Origin: Siphonodentalium dalli | Lineage: Eukaryota; Mollusca; Scaphopoda; Gadilida; Siphonodentaliidae | Reading direction: 5' to 3' | Length of the DNA: 64,000 bases | NCBI GenBank assembly: GCA_032622095.1 | Contig: CP136068.1 | Span: 10,519,729-10,583,728, forward strand | Shown: one piece after another, positions 23,196-33,830 of the stretch | How the letters are laid out: each line of letters begins with the position of its first letter | Position numbering within the stretch: position 1 is the stretch's first letter | Translations under genes and position numbers: made by a program | The notes under the pieces: generated by a model | What the model was told of the DNA's origin: nothing | Database searches by the model: none | The model's input: the letters and a program-made list of their open reading frames with translations, nothing else

Positions 23196-23364
23196 TTAAT
23201 CGCGCCGCAAAAATCAACCATACGTCAACCAAGGCGATATATGGTGTTGCTGATCACTTTAGATTGAGGGTGGTTTATATGGTAATTTCTCATTTCTGAC
23301 GACAATTAATTTGATTTACATGCCAGACATTTTGAAACAATTAACCCAATTCAGAGTTTTAGGG

Positions 23365-23639
23365 TTGATTGATTGATTGATTGGGGTTTATTGTCGCTTT
23401 AGCAACTAAGGCCATGTCACGACATTGCCAGTTTTAGTGGTGGAGGAAATCCGCACACTTGTGACTAATCTAACAGTGAACCACCGGCCATCGGCGATTA
23501 ACTGGCAACTCCACCAGATAACGATTTCGAGTTACAAAGTCCACGATGGAAACATGTGGATTTGAATCATTATCGCCAGCGCTGGAGGACGAAACGGCTT
23601 GGAGTGGTACCCCTAACCGATTGAGCCAACGAGGCCCCA
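23365..23639 (-). mobile_element. tRNA-derived SINE, 275 bp, with 14-bp target-site duplication
   Basis: On the minus strand the element starts GGGGCCTCGTTGGCTCAATC. Pol III A box TGGCTCAATCGG lies at 23617-23628 and B box GATTCAAATCC at 23558-23568, both close to consensus. It ends in TAAACCCCAATC and a short (ATCA)n tail at 23365-23383. TCAGAGTTTTAGGG is duplicated on both sides (23351-23364 and 23640-23653). Transcription by RNA polymerase III and mobilisation by a partner LINE are family knowledge. The tail type is one I associate with molluscan SINEs, without certainty. Confidence 0.92.
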
Positions 23640-23806
23640 TCAGAGTTTTAGGGACCTAAATCCCAGTGTTAGTGTTCAGCCACTTGTTATATATTTAAAA
23701 AATTGCTAGAACCCTATGCATATCAAGCAGACACAATAACTAGTACGTTGGGACTATTTTGTCAAGGTTTTCCATTAAAATTGCATTTATATTGAATATC
23801 CATGTT

Positions 23807-24180
23807 CAGTGTTCGCGCTGTCGGTAGCAAAATAAGCCAATGGCTAATCTTTTTCGAATTTGGCTAATAATTTTTTTTTTTTACCCCAAATGGAGACTGT
23901 GAAAGCATGCAGTCAGAAAGCTAATTAATAAAAGCGCTCAATAGATCGACATTCAAGACGAAGCTAGGTGACGAATGTATTTCATTATTTTCGTACTTAT
24001 GAAATATCGTTCCTTAACAGCAAAAGGTAAGCTCTAACATTTAGTGTAAACATATTTTTATTTATAAATCTAACATAATATACAGACAGGGTTCGCGCTG
24101 CAACATTGCCAAATTTGCCAATGGCAAAAAAAATCTCATTTGGCAAAATTTTTGGCAAGTGGGTTTTCAATTATGTGATG
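23807..24180 (+). repeat. CAG(T/G)GTTCGCGCTG repeat family, two copies
   Basis: Two starts, CAGTGTTCGCGCTG at 23807 and CAGGGTTCGCGCTG at 24087, each followed within 30-60 bp by GGC(T/A)AA-rich sequence (GCCAATGGC, ATTTGGC). A third copy on the minus strand ends at 52538. CAGNG starts are seen in hAT transposons, but no paired terminus or 8-bp duplication was found. Confidence 0.5.
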
Positions 24181-24819
24181 TGAACGATCTAGTCCGAAAA
24201 CATCGAAAGTGGGAATATATCGCCGACTGTACAAATGGAAACCCGATCGCGGACAGTACAAAGGGAAACCCGATCGACAACTCTATCAAACGCAATTTAT
24301 CTGATTTTCGATTTTGAAGAACCCCCGATTCCCACCGAAAGATATTCGGCATTACTCGTGTTGACTTTTGGGTGTATTCTGCACATACTCCGAACAGATC
24401 TCCGATTGGTAACATACCGAGCTACGGGACATAACCCTAATCCATACATGCCAAGTTTCATAACTACATTTCGCCGTACTGTAGGAACAAACACCACAGT
24501 CAAGTCGAAATGTGTACCCATTTAAGGACTGTATCAATGGTTAGCGATTGATAGCGCTGTGAACACGAGCATAGGCCTCTGGAATTGACGTTTTCAATAG
24601 TAGTCTATACTTCTATTATTTCGCCACTTAATTATTTTTAAAAAGTTATTTATGTATTTTGTGCGCTTATTTCATTTTTTTAAAGTCATTTTCGTAACGT
24701 CTGGTGGCGTCTACACCACCGTAACTGACTGTTCCGTGTCTGTTCAAAGTCAAACGATAGGCCTATATAAATATCGTCTGCATGATTAAAAAAAAACAAT
24801 TTTAATTTATGTTTGATTG

Positions 24820-25322
24820 ACATTACGTTATTTGACTTTTATTTTTTAAATATTCGCAGAAAGGGGTCTTAAATCATCAGATATGATAATTAATAGAGCG
24901 TTTAGACTATTAAATTAAAAAAATTAATTCACAATCTTGCACAATAAATATTAATGTTCTTATTGCTGTGTTAATCGGTATGAGTTAGGCTTTAATGATA
25001 CTGAAATTTTGAGAAAAGATAATTAACGCAATTAATTAACATACATTGTGCATTAAATTGAGATCAGATAAATTTGATGATGCTTTGATGTAATTAATTT
25101 TTGTATAATACAACAATTGATGTTTTTTTAATGACCATTAAACCACAAACATTCAATTGCTAGAAATTTTAATGACCAATGTCATTAAAAGGTTATTACT
25201 TTTTAATTAATTAAGTACCGTTTAATGGTTTCATTAAATACACCACAAACACGAATTAATGAGGTGTTTTAATGAAATAATGACATTTTAATGCACATTT
25301 ACAGAGTTTTTGATGAACATTG
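24820..25322. repeat. Right subterminal repeat region of the CACTA element
   Basis: Mirror of the left end: many ATTAA/TTAAT blocks, e.g. TTTTAATGACCATTAAACCA, close to the right terminus. Confidence 0.7.
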
Positions 25323-25334
25323 CTTGCAGTAGTG

Positions 25335-25337
25335 ATA
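25335..25337. other. 3-bp target-site duplication (ATA), right
   Basis: Matches 15403-15405. Confidence 0.8.
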
Positions 25338-26781
25338 TATCGCGGCTACCTGTGAATGTCGACGGGAGGATTACCAGTTGGCCGACTCCGGCTCTTTCCT
25401 GATCATTATTATGCTATCACAGAGGTGTATAATTATATGAATCTGCACGGAGTTTATTACGTTGTTACGAATATATAGGAGTCTTTCACCCTCCACTTTG
25501 GCGTACACATCTACAGCAAACTGACTGAACAGGTTCCGGCTTCGGTGCAAGTGGTTGAAGGACCCATCACGAACCATGAAACGATAAGAATAGAAGTCCT
25601 TACATGACACATTATTGTTGCCGATGGAGTGTGGTATACCGAACTTATATCCGTCTTCACCGAAGACACAGATGATGGGATATTGGTGAGGGTTGTATGA
25701 TCTATGTGTCTCGCAAATGCGAAGTATAGTGTCGTCACGAGACTTTAAAACAATATCACACAATAGCACGCTTACCATGTTCTGCGCCTGCTAAAACGAC
25801 CGCTATCTCATTGGACGCATGTTCATTAAATCGACCACTGTATTGATTGAGCGGTCTTCTACCAGCGTCTATACACCTGCACATTTGGTGTCTTGTTGGT
25901 TTCTAGAGCATATTAAAACTGGACACATACGAGTTGTGTTGATGGATCATTTGCTGGAGAGTATATATAACTTCAGGTCTGGTGCCATCCGACAAAGCGG
26001 AACGGAGATCTACCTCTCTATTGAAATCACCAACAAAGTATATCTGCATGTAATGCGGTTGTACATCATCACTAGGTTCTAGAGGGCCGATGCGATGGTA
26101 AACCTGATCTTGAACTTTGAACGCTGGCATATACACACCTTCAGTTGTATTTGCCCCGAAATATGTCATTTGGAATGCGGCATTATATTTCTGGATGTTC
26201 TTGATAAAATGTTTAGATTCTGGAGTTGAACCATGAAGCAGGTCTTGGAGAGGTTCAGGTGGATCAGCATGTTGTTTAAGCATAACTTTGGCATCCAAGC
26301 AGCACATCTCTGGTGGTTCACCTTGCCATTTGAAAGCGCGACAACGTTGACACAATTCGGTCATTCGCGCAATCTGCAAAATTTGGTGCGACTTGTAGTC
26401 GATGTGACGGTCATAAACGAAAGCGGAGTTTTGCCACTCCCCGATCGCGTGTGCATGTCGCCGGCGACGATCAGCCTCATGATGGCGCTGCCTATCGGTT
26501 TCAACGGCTCGAGCATGAACAGCCCTCTCCCGGAGATATAAAAGGCGCTGTTCGTGCTCATGCCCAGTTTCCACTTCTCGAGTATTAACAACCCTCTCCC
26601 GTTTATCTAAAAGGCGCTGTTCACGCTTATTCCCAGTTTCAGCTTCTCGAGCATGAACAGCCCTCTCCCGTTTATCTAAAAGGCGCTGTTCACGCTGCTC
26701 ACCAGTTTCAGTGGCCCTTTCTATTATCTTACGCTTGGCACCTAAACTTGTCCGGCCAATGATTTGTCTCTTGGGCGGCAT
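25338..26781 (-). pseudogene. Helitron Rep/helicase remnant, N-terminal segment
   Basis: Starts at the ATG at 26781 (MPPKRQIIG...) and runs through three tandem copies of a charged repeat of about 25 residues (EQREQRLLDKRERAVHARE type), then CQRCRAFKWQGE, FHIKNI-like sequence, QVYHRIGPLEPSDDVQPHYM and IYTLQQMIHQHNSYVSSF. After a stop the next frame continues with RRPLNQYSGRFNEHASNEIA, then DIVLKSRDDTILRICETHRS, KDFYSYRFMVRDGSFNHLHR and FSQFAVDVYAKVEGERLLYI, and finally LVILPSTFTGS, ending at the CACTA insertion. All of these are blocks of animal Helitron proteins upstream of and within Helitron_like_N. At least three frameshifts plus the insertion show that it is dead. Confidence 0.92.
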
Positions 26782-26807
26782 GCCAAATGAGAAATAATAA
26801 ACACAAT

Positions 26808-28280
26808 ATCAAACAGGACTCAACAAAACAATGGCATAAATCAATATTCGTATGATTGAATGGCAGTCTGATATTCAGAATGCAGAGAATGGCAGAATCA
26901 ATATAATTATTTTGGCAGTCTGATTTTCACAATACATAAAGCAATAATCGACCTGATTTTCAGAATGTGGAGAATTAAATATAAATGCACAATAATGTTG
27001 GCAGTCTGATTTTCAGAATGCTATCGAACAAATGGCAGTAAAGCACTAATCGAATGAATGGAAATCTGATTATCAGAATGGCAGAATCAATAACAAATAT
27101 TTTGGCAGTCTGATTTTCAGAATGCAATGGCAGTGTGATGGTAGAAATTCACAACGATTAATGAAAGGCAGTCTGATTTTCAGAATGCGGACAATAGAAA
27201 TGCACAATAATGTTGGCAGTCTGATTCGTATGATTGAATGGCAGTCTGATATTCAGAATGCAGAGAATGGCAGAATCAATATAATTATTTTGGCAGTCTG
27301 ATTTTCACAATACATAAAGCAATAATCGATCTGATTTTCAGAATGCGGAGTATTAAATAGAAATGCACAATAATGTTGGCAGTCTGATTTTCAGAATGCT
27401 ATCGAATGAATGGCTGTATACCCCTTATCAAATGAATGGCAGTCTGATTGTCAGAATGGCAGAATAAATAACACATATTTTGGCTGTCTCATTTTCAGAA
27501 TGTTGGCAGTCTGATTCGTATGCTTGAATGTCAGTCTGATATTCAGAATGCAGAGCAGTAAGATACAATATCAAACAGAACTCTAGAAAACAATGGCATA
27601 AATCAATATTCGTATGATTGAATGGCAGTCTGGTATTCAGAATGCAGAATCAGTATAATTATTTTGGCAGTCTGATTTTCACAATACATAAAGCAATAAT
27701 CGATCAGATTTTCAGAACTAAATAGAAATGCACAATAATGTTGGCAGTCTGATTTTCAGAATGATATCGACTGAATGGCAGTACAGCACTAATCAAATGA
27801 ATGGAAGTCTGATTTTCAAAATGGCAGAATCAATAACAAATATTTTGGCAGTCTGATTTTCAGACTGCAATTGGCAGTGTGATGGTAGGAATTCACAATC
27901 TGATTTTCAGAATGCGGAGAATTAAATAGAAATAATAATGTTGGTAATCTGATTTTCAGAATGCTATCGAATGAATGGCAGTAAAGCACTAATCGAATGA
28001 GTGGCAGTCTGATATTCAGAATGCAGAGAAGTAAGATAACATATCGAATGAATGACAGTAAAGTACTAATCGAATGAACGGCAGTCTGATTTTCAGAATG
28101 GCAGAATAAATAACAAATATTTTGGCAGTCTGATTTTCAGAATGGCAGAATAAATAACAAATATTTTGGCAGTCTGATTTTCAGAATTCAATGGCAGTGT
28201 GATGGTAGGTATTCACAATGATAGAATATAAATGCAGAATAATGATAGAATAGAAATGCAGATTAATGTTGGCAGTCTTA
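26808..28280. repeat. Minisatellite of GGCAGTCTGATTTTCAGAATG units with about 380-bp higher-order period
   Basis: More than 20 copies of GGCAGTCTGATTTTCAGAATG or close variants, separated by variable AT-rich linkers. A longer block starting CGTATGATTGAATGG recurs at 26849, 27227 and 27611 (378 and 384 bp apart). It begins 27 bp upstream of the Helitron ATG, so it occupies the 5' flank of that gene. Confidence 0.92.
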
Positions 28281-28339
28281 TTTTTGTAAATTAAACCTTA
28301 GAAAAGTATCTATTCAATATTTTGAACAGATAATTTCAG

Positions 28340-28510
28340 GAAAGCTTGCTTGCTAACAGCCGTAACCGAAAACACAATGCAATAAAGAGCGGTATTCGGT
28401 TAACAAAACCAAATATGGAAAATTAGCTTGTAAACAACCGTAGGCGAAAACCGAAGGCAATAAAAACGTTATTCGGTTTACCAAACCAAATATCGAAAAT
28501 ATAAGGAGCG
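28340..28510 (+). repeat. Tandem duplication of about 85 bp (R1 upstream part)
   Basis: Two copies with GCTTG...TAACA(A/G)CCGTA, GGCAATAAA and TATTCGGTT(A/T)AC blocks, leading into an R1 copy. Related sequence precedes the R1 copy at 30640. Confidence 0.65.
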
Positions 28511-31020
28511 TTATTGCGTTAACCACTCCCTTTCGAGGACGGTGACATGGGAGTAGAGCAGCGGTACTCGGAGCTTTTCAAAAAACGGCGCGAGACACTT
28601 CCCGTGGGATTTTACCCTTATATTGGAAGTTTGGGCTCAATCGGTCCAGCCGTTTTCGAGTCTATAAACAACACACACATACACATGTACACATATGTAT
28701 ACGGAAGTCTCAAAATATATAGTAGATTAGCAGGTTAGCCCGCCACTGGCGTGGTTGGTCAGAAACATGACATTTGTTAGCATTTTTTGTTTTTCTATGA
28801 GATAATTGTGCCTTTTTAATGAAGAGAAATTATGGTACCCGCCCCTAAAAGAGGTATGATTTAAGGTACATCGGGCAGAAAAACTGACCCGATGAAAATT
28901 TCCCCCGTTCCTAGGAACGACAGGCATCACACAAGAATCACACAACACGCTTTTTTTGTTTTCCAATGAGTTAATTCTGTCTTTTTAATCAAGAGGAATT
29001 ATGATACCGTCTCTAAAAGTGGTATTCCAACAATGTCGTTGTTGTTGGCATTCACGGCTTGTGGGCCACCCAAAGATTCTCACATTGCCGTAAAGAGAAA
29101 ATAATATTGTGTGTATTTAGTAATTTTAACTAATTATTTTCTCGCCAACAAAGTCCAACATTTGTCGTTGTTATTGGCATTCACAGCTTGGGGGCCACCC
29201 GAAGATGCGTGGAAGTCCCGTCAGATTATACCACTAACGGTGACGTATCACACCGCCTCCTATTTACTGAACTTTTACCAGCCAGATAAGTCTGCGTGAG
29301 TTAGCACTAATTGAGGGGTGGAAGTTTATAGCTTTAAAATATGAATGTATCCAAAATAGACTAAGATTTTCAGCCGTGACAAAAAATGTATATATCAGAA
29401 ATTGTAAATTCTATATTTTGGAAGGTATTAGCAAGTTTTGGCTTTTTGAAGTTTAGCAGTTTGAAGTCAATATGGATATAAAAATATACATATACAGATA
29501 TAAAAAATGTAGAGTTACGCCTCCTGGATCGCGAGCGAATTGATAGCATCGACACTTCCCGTAGGTAGCAAGTTTGAGCTCAATCAGTTCGAGTCTATAA
29601 AGGACACACAGATATATATATCATTTGTGGGTACCCGTTTCAAGGTGAAGATCACATAGGGCGGAAAAACTGACCCGATCCGCGTTCCTATGAATCCCTA
29701 AGTACGTAAGAATCACACAACACGCTCATTTCTGTATACTAACGCACACGCCCAGACCCAGACGTAAGAATCACATTACGCACATACGCTCTTTATCAAC
29801 TACACTGCGGATATCAACGCTCTTTAAATATTAACGCGATTAACCCCGCAATGCCGTTTGCGGTGATTTTGATGATTGGGAGTGGAGGAGAATGAGTGCT
29901 CGGAGCTTCTCCAAAACGCGCGACGACGATTCCCGTGGGTTTTTACCCATAGATGGGAAGTTTTAACTCAATCAAGCCAGCCAGTCTATAGAGGCACATA
30001 TATTTACACATATATTTACGTAGTTCTCAAAATATATAGTAGACTAGCAGGTCAGTCCGCCACTGGCGTGGTTGGTCAGAAACATGTCATTTTTTAAATT
30101 ATTTTTATTCAATGAGTTAATTCTGCCTTTTTAATTTTTTAATTTCATTTTTTATTTTTTAAATGAGTTAATTCTGCCTATTTAATCAAGAGGAATGATG
30201 GTATCCGTCTCTAAAACAGGTATGATTTACGGTTCATCGGGCGGAAAAACTGACCCGATGAAAATCTCCCCCTTCCTAGGAACGACAGACATAAGAATCA
30301 CACAACACGCATATTTTGTTTTTCAATGAGTTAATTCTGCCTTTTTAATCAAGAGAAATGATGGTACCCGTTCCTAGGGCGGAAAACTGACCCGATGAAA
30401 TTATCCCCTCCCTAAGAACGACAGACATAAGAATCACATAACACGCATTTTATGTTTTTCAATGAGTTAATTCTGCATTTTTAATCAAGAGAAATTATGG
30501 TACCCGTCCCTAAAGAGGTATGATTCGATGAAAATATCCCCCGTTCCTATGAACGACAGACATAAGAATCACACGACACGCATTTGATGTTTACCAATGA
30601 GATAATTCTTCCTTTTTAATCAAGATAAATGCATTCCGTTTTTCGGTGCGTTTTGTATCCGTAGTTTCGTACGCATAGGTGTCCGTTTATCAACGCCGAT
30701 GGCAATAAATAGCGTTACTCGGTGAACAACGCAACATTTGGTCAATATAAAGAGCGTAACTGCCTTAAACCCCGCAGTACCGAGGACGGTGATTTTGATG
30801 ATCGGGAGTAGAGAATGGGTGCTCAGAGCTTCTCCAAAACGCCGCGACGACGATTCCCGTGGGGTTTTACGCTTAGATGGGAAGTTTGAGCACAATCGAG
30901 CCAACCGTTTTCGATTCCATAGAGGACAAATATATTTATACACACATATATTTACGGAAGTCTCAAAATATATAATAGACTAGCAGATTAGCCTGCAACT
31001 GGCGTGGTTCGTCCCATGGC
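28510..31020 (+). repeat. R1/R2 repeat mosaic
   Basis: R1 copies at about 28510-28770, 29520-29640 (partial), 29765-30090 and 30690-31020 alternate with R2-related units (CAATGAGTTAATTCTG, TTTTTAATCAAGA) starting near 28795, 28965, 30108, 30165, 30325, 30458 and 30592. Here the R2 units have a TATGGTACCCG block and AAAACTGACCCGATGAAAAT, and run at roughly 130-170 bp. The R1 3' end carries AGTCTCAAAATATATAGTAG and CCGCCACTGGCGTGG. No coding potential. Confidence 0.75.
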
Positions 31021-31059
31021 TTTGTTCGAAAAAGCAATTGCAACAGCTTCTTATACACA

Positions 31060-31330
31060 TATGATGCGCCTAGGTATCAAATTCCGTCGAAATCCGCCAG
31101 TTTTACCCAATTTTACTTTAAATTGACTATTTAGAAGGTCAAGGTCGGGTCGTGGTCACGATTTGGCCGTGCAAAACACTCCAAGGATAAAAGTACCCTA
31201 TACAATTTCGGCGAAATCCGCCAGTTTTACCAGATTTGACATTGAATTGATCATTTTGAAGGTCAATGTCAGGTCGGGGTCACAATCTGATCCGTTCATG
31301 ACACTTCCCGGACAAAAGTACCCATAGGTA
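31060..31330 (+). repeat. Two tandem 124-bp units (GAAATCCGCCAGTTTTACC)
   Basis: GAAATCCGCCAGTTTTACC at 31089 and 31213, each followed by AGAAGGTCAAGGTC / TGAAGGTCAATGTC and by ACAAAAGTACCC or AAAAGTACCC. A common style of invertebrate dispersed repeat. Confidence 0.8.
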
Positions 31331-31497
31331 GCGAGTCTGAGCTCAATTCGTAGAGCCATTTTCGAGTCTATAAAGGACACTCACGTATATCATTTGTGGG
31401 TACACGTTTCAAGGTCAAGATCATCTCGCGCGGAAAAACTGACCCGACGAAAATCTCCCCCGTTCCTTGGAACCCCTAAATTACGAAATTAAGTATG

Positions 31498-31613
31498 AAA
31501 TTTCGTCTCGATACGTCTCGTCGTCTATATACACGCTCTTTATCAAAGCCACCCCGGATACGAACGCTCTTTAACTACCACGAGATTAACCCCACAAATT
31601 CCAAGGACGCTAG
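31498..31613 (+). repeat. R1 repeat, partial
   Basis: TTCGTCTCGATACG, then two CGCTCTTTA blocks and the GAGATTAACCCC block, cut at 31613 by a fragment of the satellite element. Confidence 0.7.
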
Positions 31614-31856
31614 TCTGACCCAATTTCTGAAAATCTCAACTGCGTGTGGCGGAAATCCTGTACATAATTGCCTGCCCTGTATGTGATATCGAAATCACGA
31701 AGAGTTAGGCCGTTCACACATTCTTAAGATTCAGCATAATCGGTCAAACGGTTCTCGAGTTCTGAATTAGTATATAAAAATATAAAAACCGCAAATTTGT
31801 ACGCCTGATCGCCCGTACGCCTGATCGCGTCGCGATTCACCTCGTGAAAAATCCTA
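31614..31856 (-). mobile_element. Truncated end-copy of the satellite element
   Basis: One partial satellite monomer (about 31614-31720, same orientation as the right array) joins directly to the element terminus (CGGTCAAACGGTTCTCGAG ... GAAAAATCCTACCTC). Almost the whole interior found in the large copy is missing. Confidence 0.75.
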
Positions 31857-31860
31857 CCTC

Positions 31861-31911
<51 letters not shown>
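31857..31911. repeat. (TA)n microsatellite at the element end
   Basis: Directly follows CCTACCTC; the right end of the large element is also followed by a TA run. Confidence 0.95.
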
Positions 31912-31913
<2 letters not shown>

Positions 31914-31916
<3 letters not shown>

Positions 31917-31998
31917 AATTTGTACGCCTGTACGCCTGATCGCCTGTACGCCTGATCGCGTCGCGATTCACCTCGTGAAAAATCCTACCTCATAGCAT
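31914..31998 (-). repeat. Second isolated element terminus, tail-to-tail with the large element
   Basis: TTTGTACGCCTG, GATCGCGTCGCGATTCACC and GAAAAATCCTACCTC, then about 10 bp (ATAGCATAGC) before the same end in opposite orientation at 32001. This makes a palindrome of about 170 bp centred near 31994. Confidence 0.85.
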
Positions 31999-32000
31999 AG

Positions 32001-32390
32001 CGAGGTAGGATTTTTCACGAGGTGAATCGCGACGCGATCAGGCGTACGGGCGATCAGGCGTACAGGCGTACAAATTTGCGGTTTTTATATACTAATTCAG
32101 AACTCGAGAACCGTTTGACCGATTATGCTGAATCTTCGTATGTGAAACTATTTTGACCCGGGGAATATTTATACGCTACAGACAAGTTCGTGCTGCGTGA
32201 TCTTGACCTTCAAGCACTTTACATTGAACGCGCATTCCGTGGAGTAATGGGGATATCCATTTGAAATTTAGTTTGTATAGGTATAAGAAGACGGAACACA
32301 TTTATCTGCATGGTGACATTCCAAACAGTATTCCCATCACGTGCAGTTTTGAGAAATGTGGCCCGACCGGTTCACGAACTAGTGTCGTGA
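32001..32390 (+). repeat. Left terminal inverted repeat, non-satellite part
   Basis: About 390 bp matching 53087-53476 in reverse complement with few mismatches by eye. Starts with TACG/GATC-rich short repeats (GGCGTAC...GATCAGG), then the ACTCGAGAACCG block. Confidence 0.85.
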
Positions 32391-33830
32391 CCCGGAAAAT
32401 TCACATATTACGCCATTTAAAGTGGCGACGAGTAAATATCACGACATAACTCGTCGTGATTTTGATAACGCAGTCATAGTAAACCATAGAAAACAGGATT
32501 TCCGCTACAAGCAATTCAGATTTCAAGAAATGGGATCAGAACGGGTCACGAAATAGAGTCGGGACCCCGGAAATTCATATATTACGCCATTTAATGTGGT
32601 GACGAGTAAGTATTACGGTATTACTGGTCGTGATATTGACAACGCAGCCAGGGTGAACCATTTAAAACCGCATTTCCGCCACATGCAGTTGAGATTTTAA
32701 GAAATGGGGTCAGGACGGGGCACGAAATAGAGTCGGGATCCCGAAAAATTCATATATTACGCCATTTAAAGTGGCGACGAGTAAGTATCACGGCCTTGCT
32801 CTTCGTGATTTCGACAGCACAGACAGGGCAGACAATTCTGTACAGGATTTCCGCCACACGCAGTTCAGATTTTAAGAAATGGAATCAGGACGGGTCACGA
32901 AATAGAGTCGGGACCTCGAAAATTCATATATTACGCCATTTAATGTGGTGACGAGTAAGTATCACGGCCTTACACTTCGTGATTTCGACAACACAGGCAG
33001 GGCAGACAATTATGTACAGGATTTCCGTCACACGCAGTTGAGATTTTCAGAAATTGGGTCAGGGCGGGTCACGAAATAGAGTCGTGACCCCGAAAATTCA
33101 CATATTACGCCATTTAATGTGGCGACGAGTAAGTATCACGGCCGTATTCTTCGTGATTTTGAAAACACAGGCATGGCAGACAATTATATACATGATTTCC
33201 GACACACGCAGTTGAGATATTTTTAAATTGGGTCAGGACGGGTCACGAAATAGAGTCAGGATCCCGAAAAATTCACATATTACGCCGTTAAATGTGTGAC
33301 GAGTATGTATCACGGCATTTCTCGTCGTGATTTCGACAACACAGGCAGGGCAGGCAATTCTGTGCAAGATTTCCGCCACACACTGTTCAGATTTTAAGAA
33401 ATGGGGTCAGGACGGGTCACGAAATAGAGACGGGACCCCGAAAATTTACATATTACGCCATTAAAATTGGTGACGAGTAAGTATCACGGCCTTACTTTTC
33501 GTGATTTCGACAACACAAGTAGGGCTGACAATTCTGTACAGGATTTCCACCACACGGAGTTCAGACTTTCGGAAATTGGGTCAGGACGGGTCACGAAATA
33601 GAGTTGGGAGTAAGTATGACGGCTTAACTCTTCGTGATTTCGACAACACACACAGGGAAGGCAATTATGTACAGGATTTCCGCCACACGCAGTTCAGATT
33701 TTGAGAAATTGGGTCAGGACGGCCACGAAATAGAGTCGGGACATCACACACAGGGAAGGCAATTCTGTACAGGATTTCCACCACACGCAGTAGCCTGGTG
33801 AGGAATAAGTATCACATCCTAGCTCTTCGT
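32391..33830 (+). repeat. Satellite array, plus orientation, about 8 monomers
   Basis: Monomers are marked by GACGAGTAA(G)TATCACG near 32415, 32600, 32776, 32951, 33124, 33298, 33474 and 33608 (the last copies shortened). The first two are the most divergent and match the outermost monomers of the right end. Confidence 0.9.

Larger units (their letters stand above)
15406..25334. mobile_element. CACTA-type (EnSpm/CMC) DNA transposon, 9,929 bp, apparently non-autonomous, nested in a Helitron
   Basis: Termini are the 12-bp inverted repeat CACTACTGCAAG (15406-15417) and CTTGCAGTAGTG (25323-25334), flanked by the 3-bp duplication ATA. Ends starting CACTA plus a 3-bp duplication define the CACTA/EnSpm group. 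Both ends carry dense subterminal ATTAAA/TTTAAT repeats, also typical of the group. Removing the element and one ATA joins the two Helitron segments so that the codons for PRYM are restored across the junction, apart from a one-base gap just upstream. No transposase was recognised inside; the interior holds a LINE, a SINE, a small inverted-repeat element and unassigned AT-rich DNA, so mobilisation in trans is inferred. Confidence 0.85.

Noticed and set aside
24167-24537. Overlapping frames on both strands near the CAGGGTTCGCGCTG repeat
   Set aside because: Several frames are open by chance in the same short interval, and none resembles a known protein or a CACTA transposase.
26233-26591. Frames on both strands inside the Helitron segment
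   Set aside because: Shadows of the minus-strand Helitron protein, whose blocks are clearly recognisable.
26808-28280. CRISPR-like spacing of 21-bp repeats
   Set aside because: Linkers are variable, AT-rich and themselves repeated with a 380-bp period; a minisatellite explains it.
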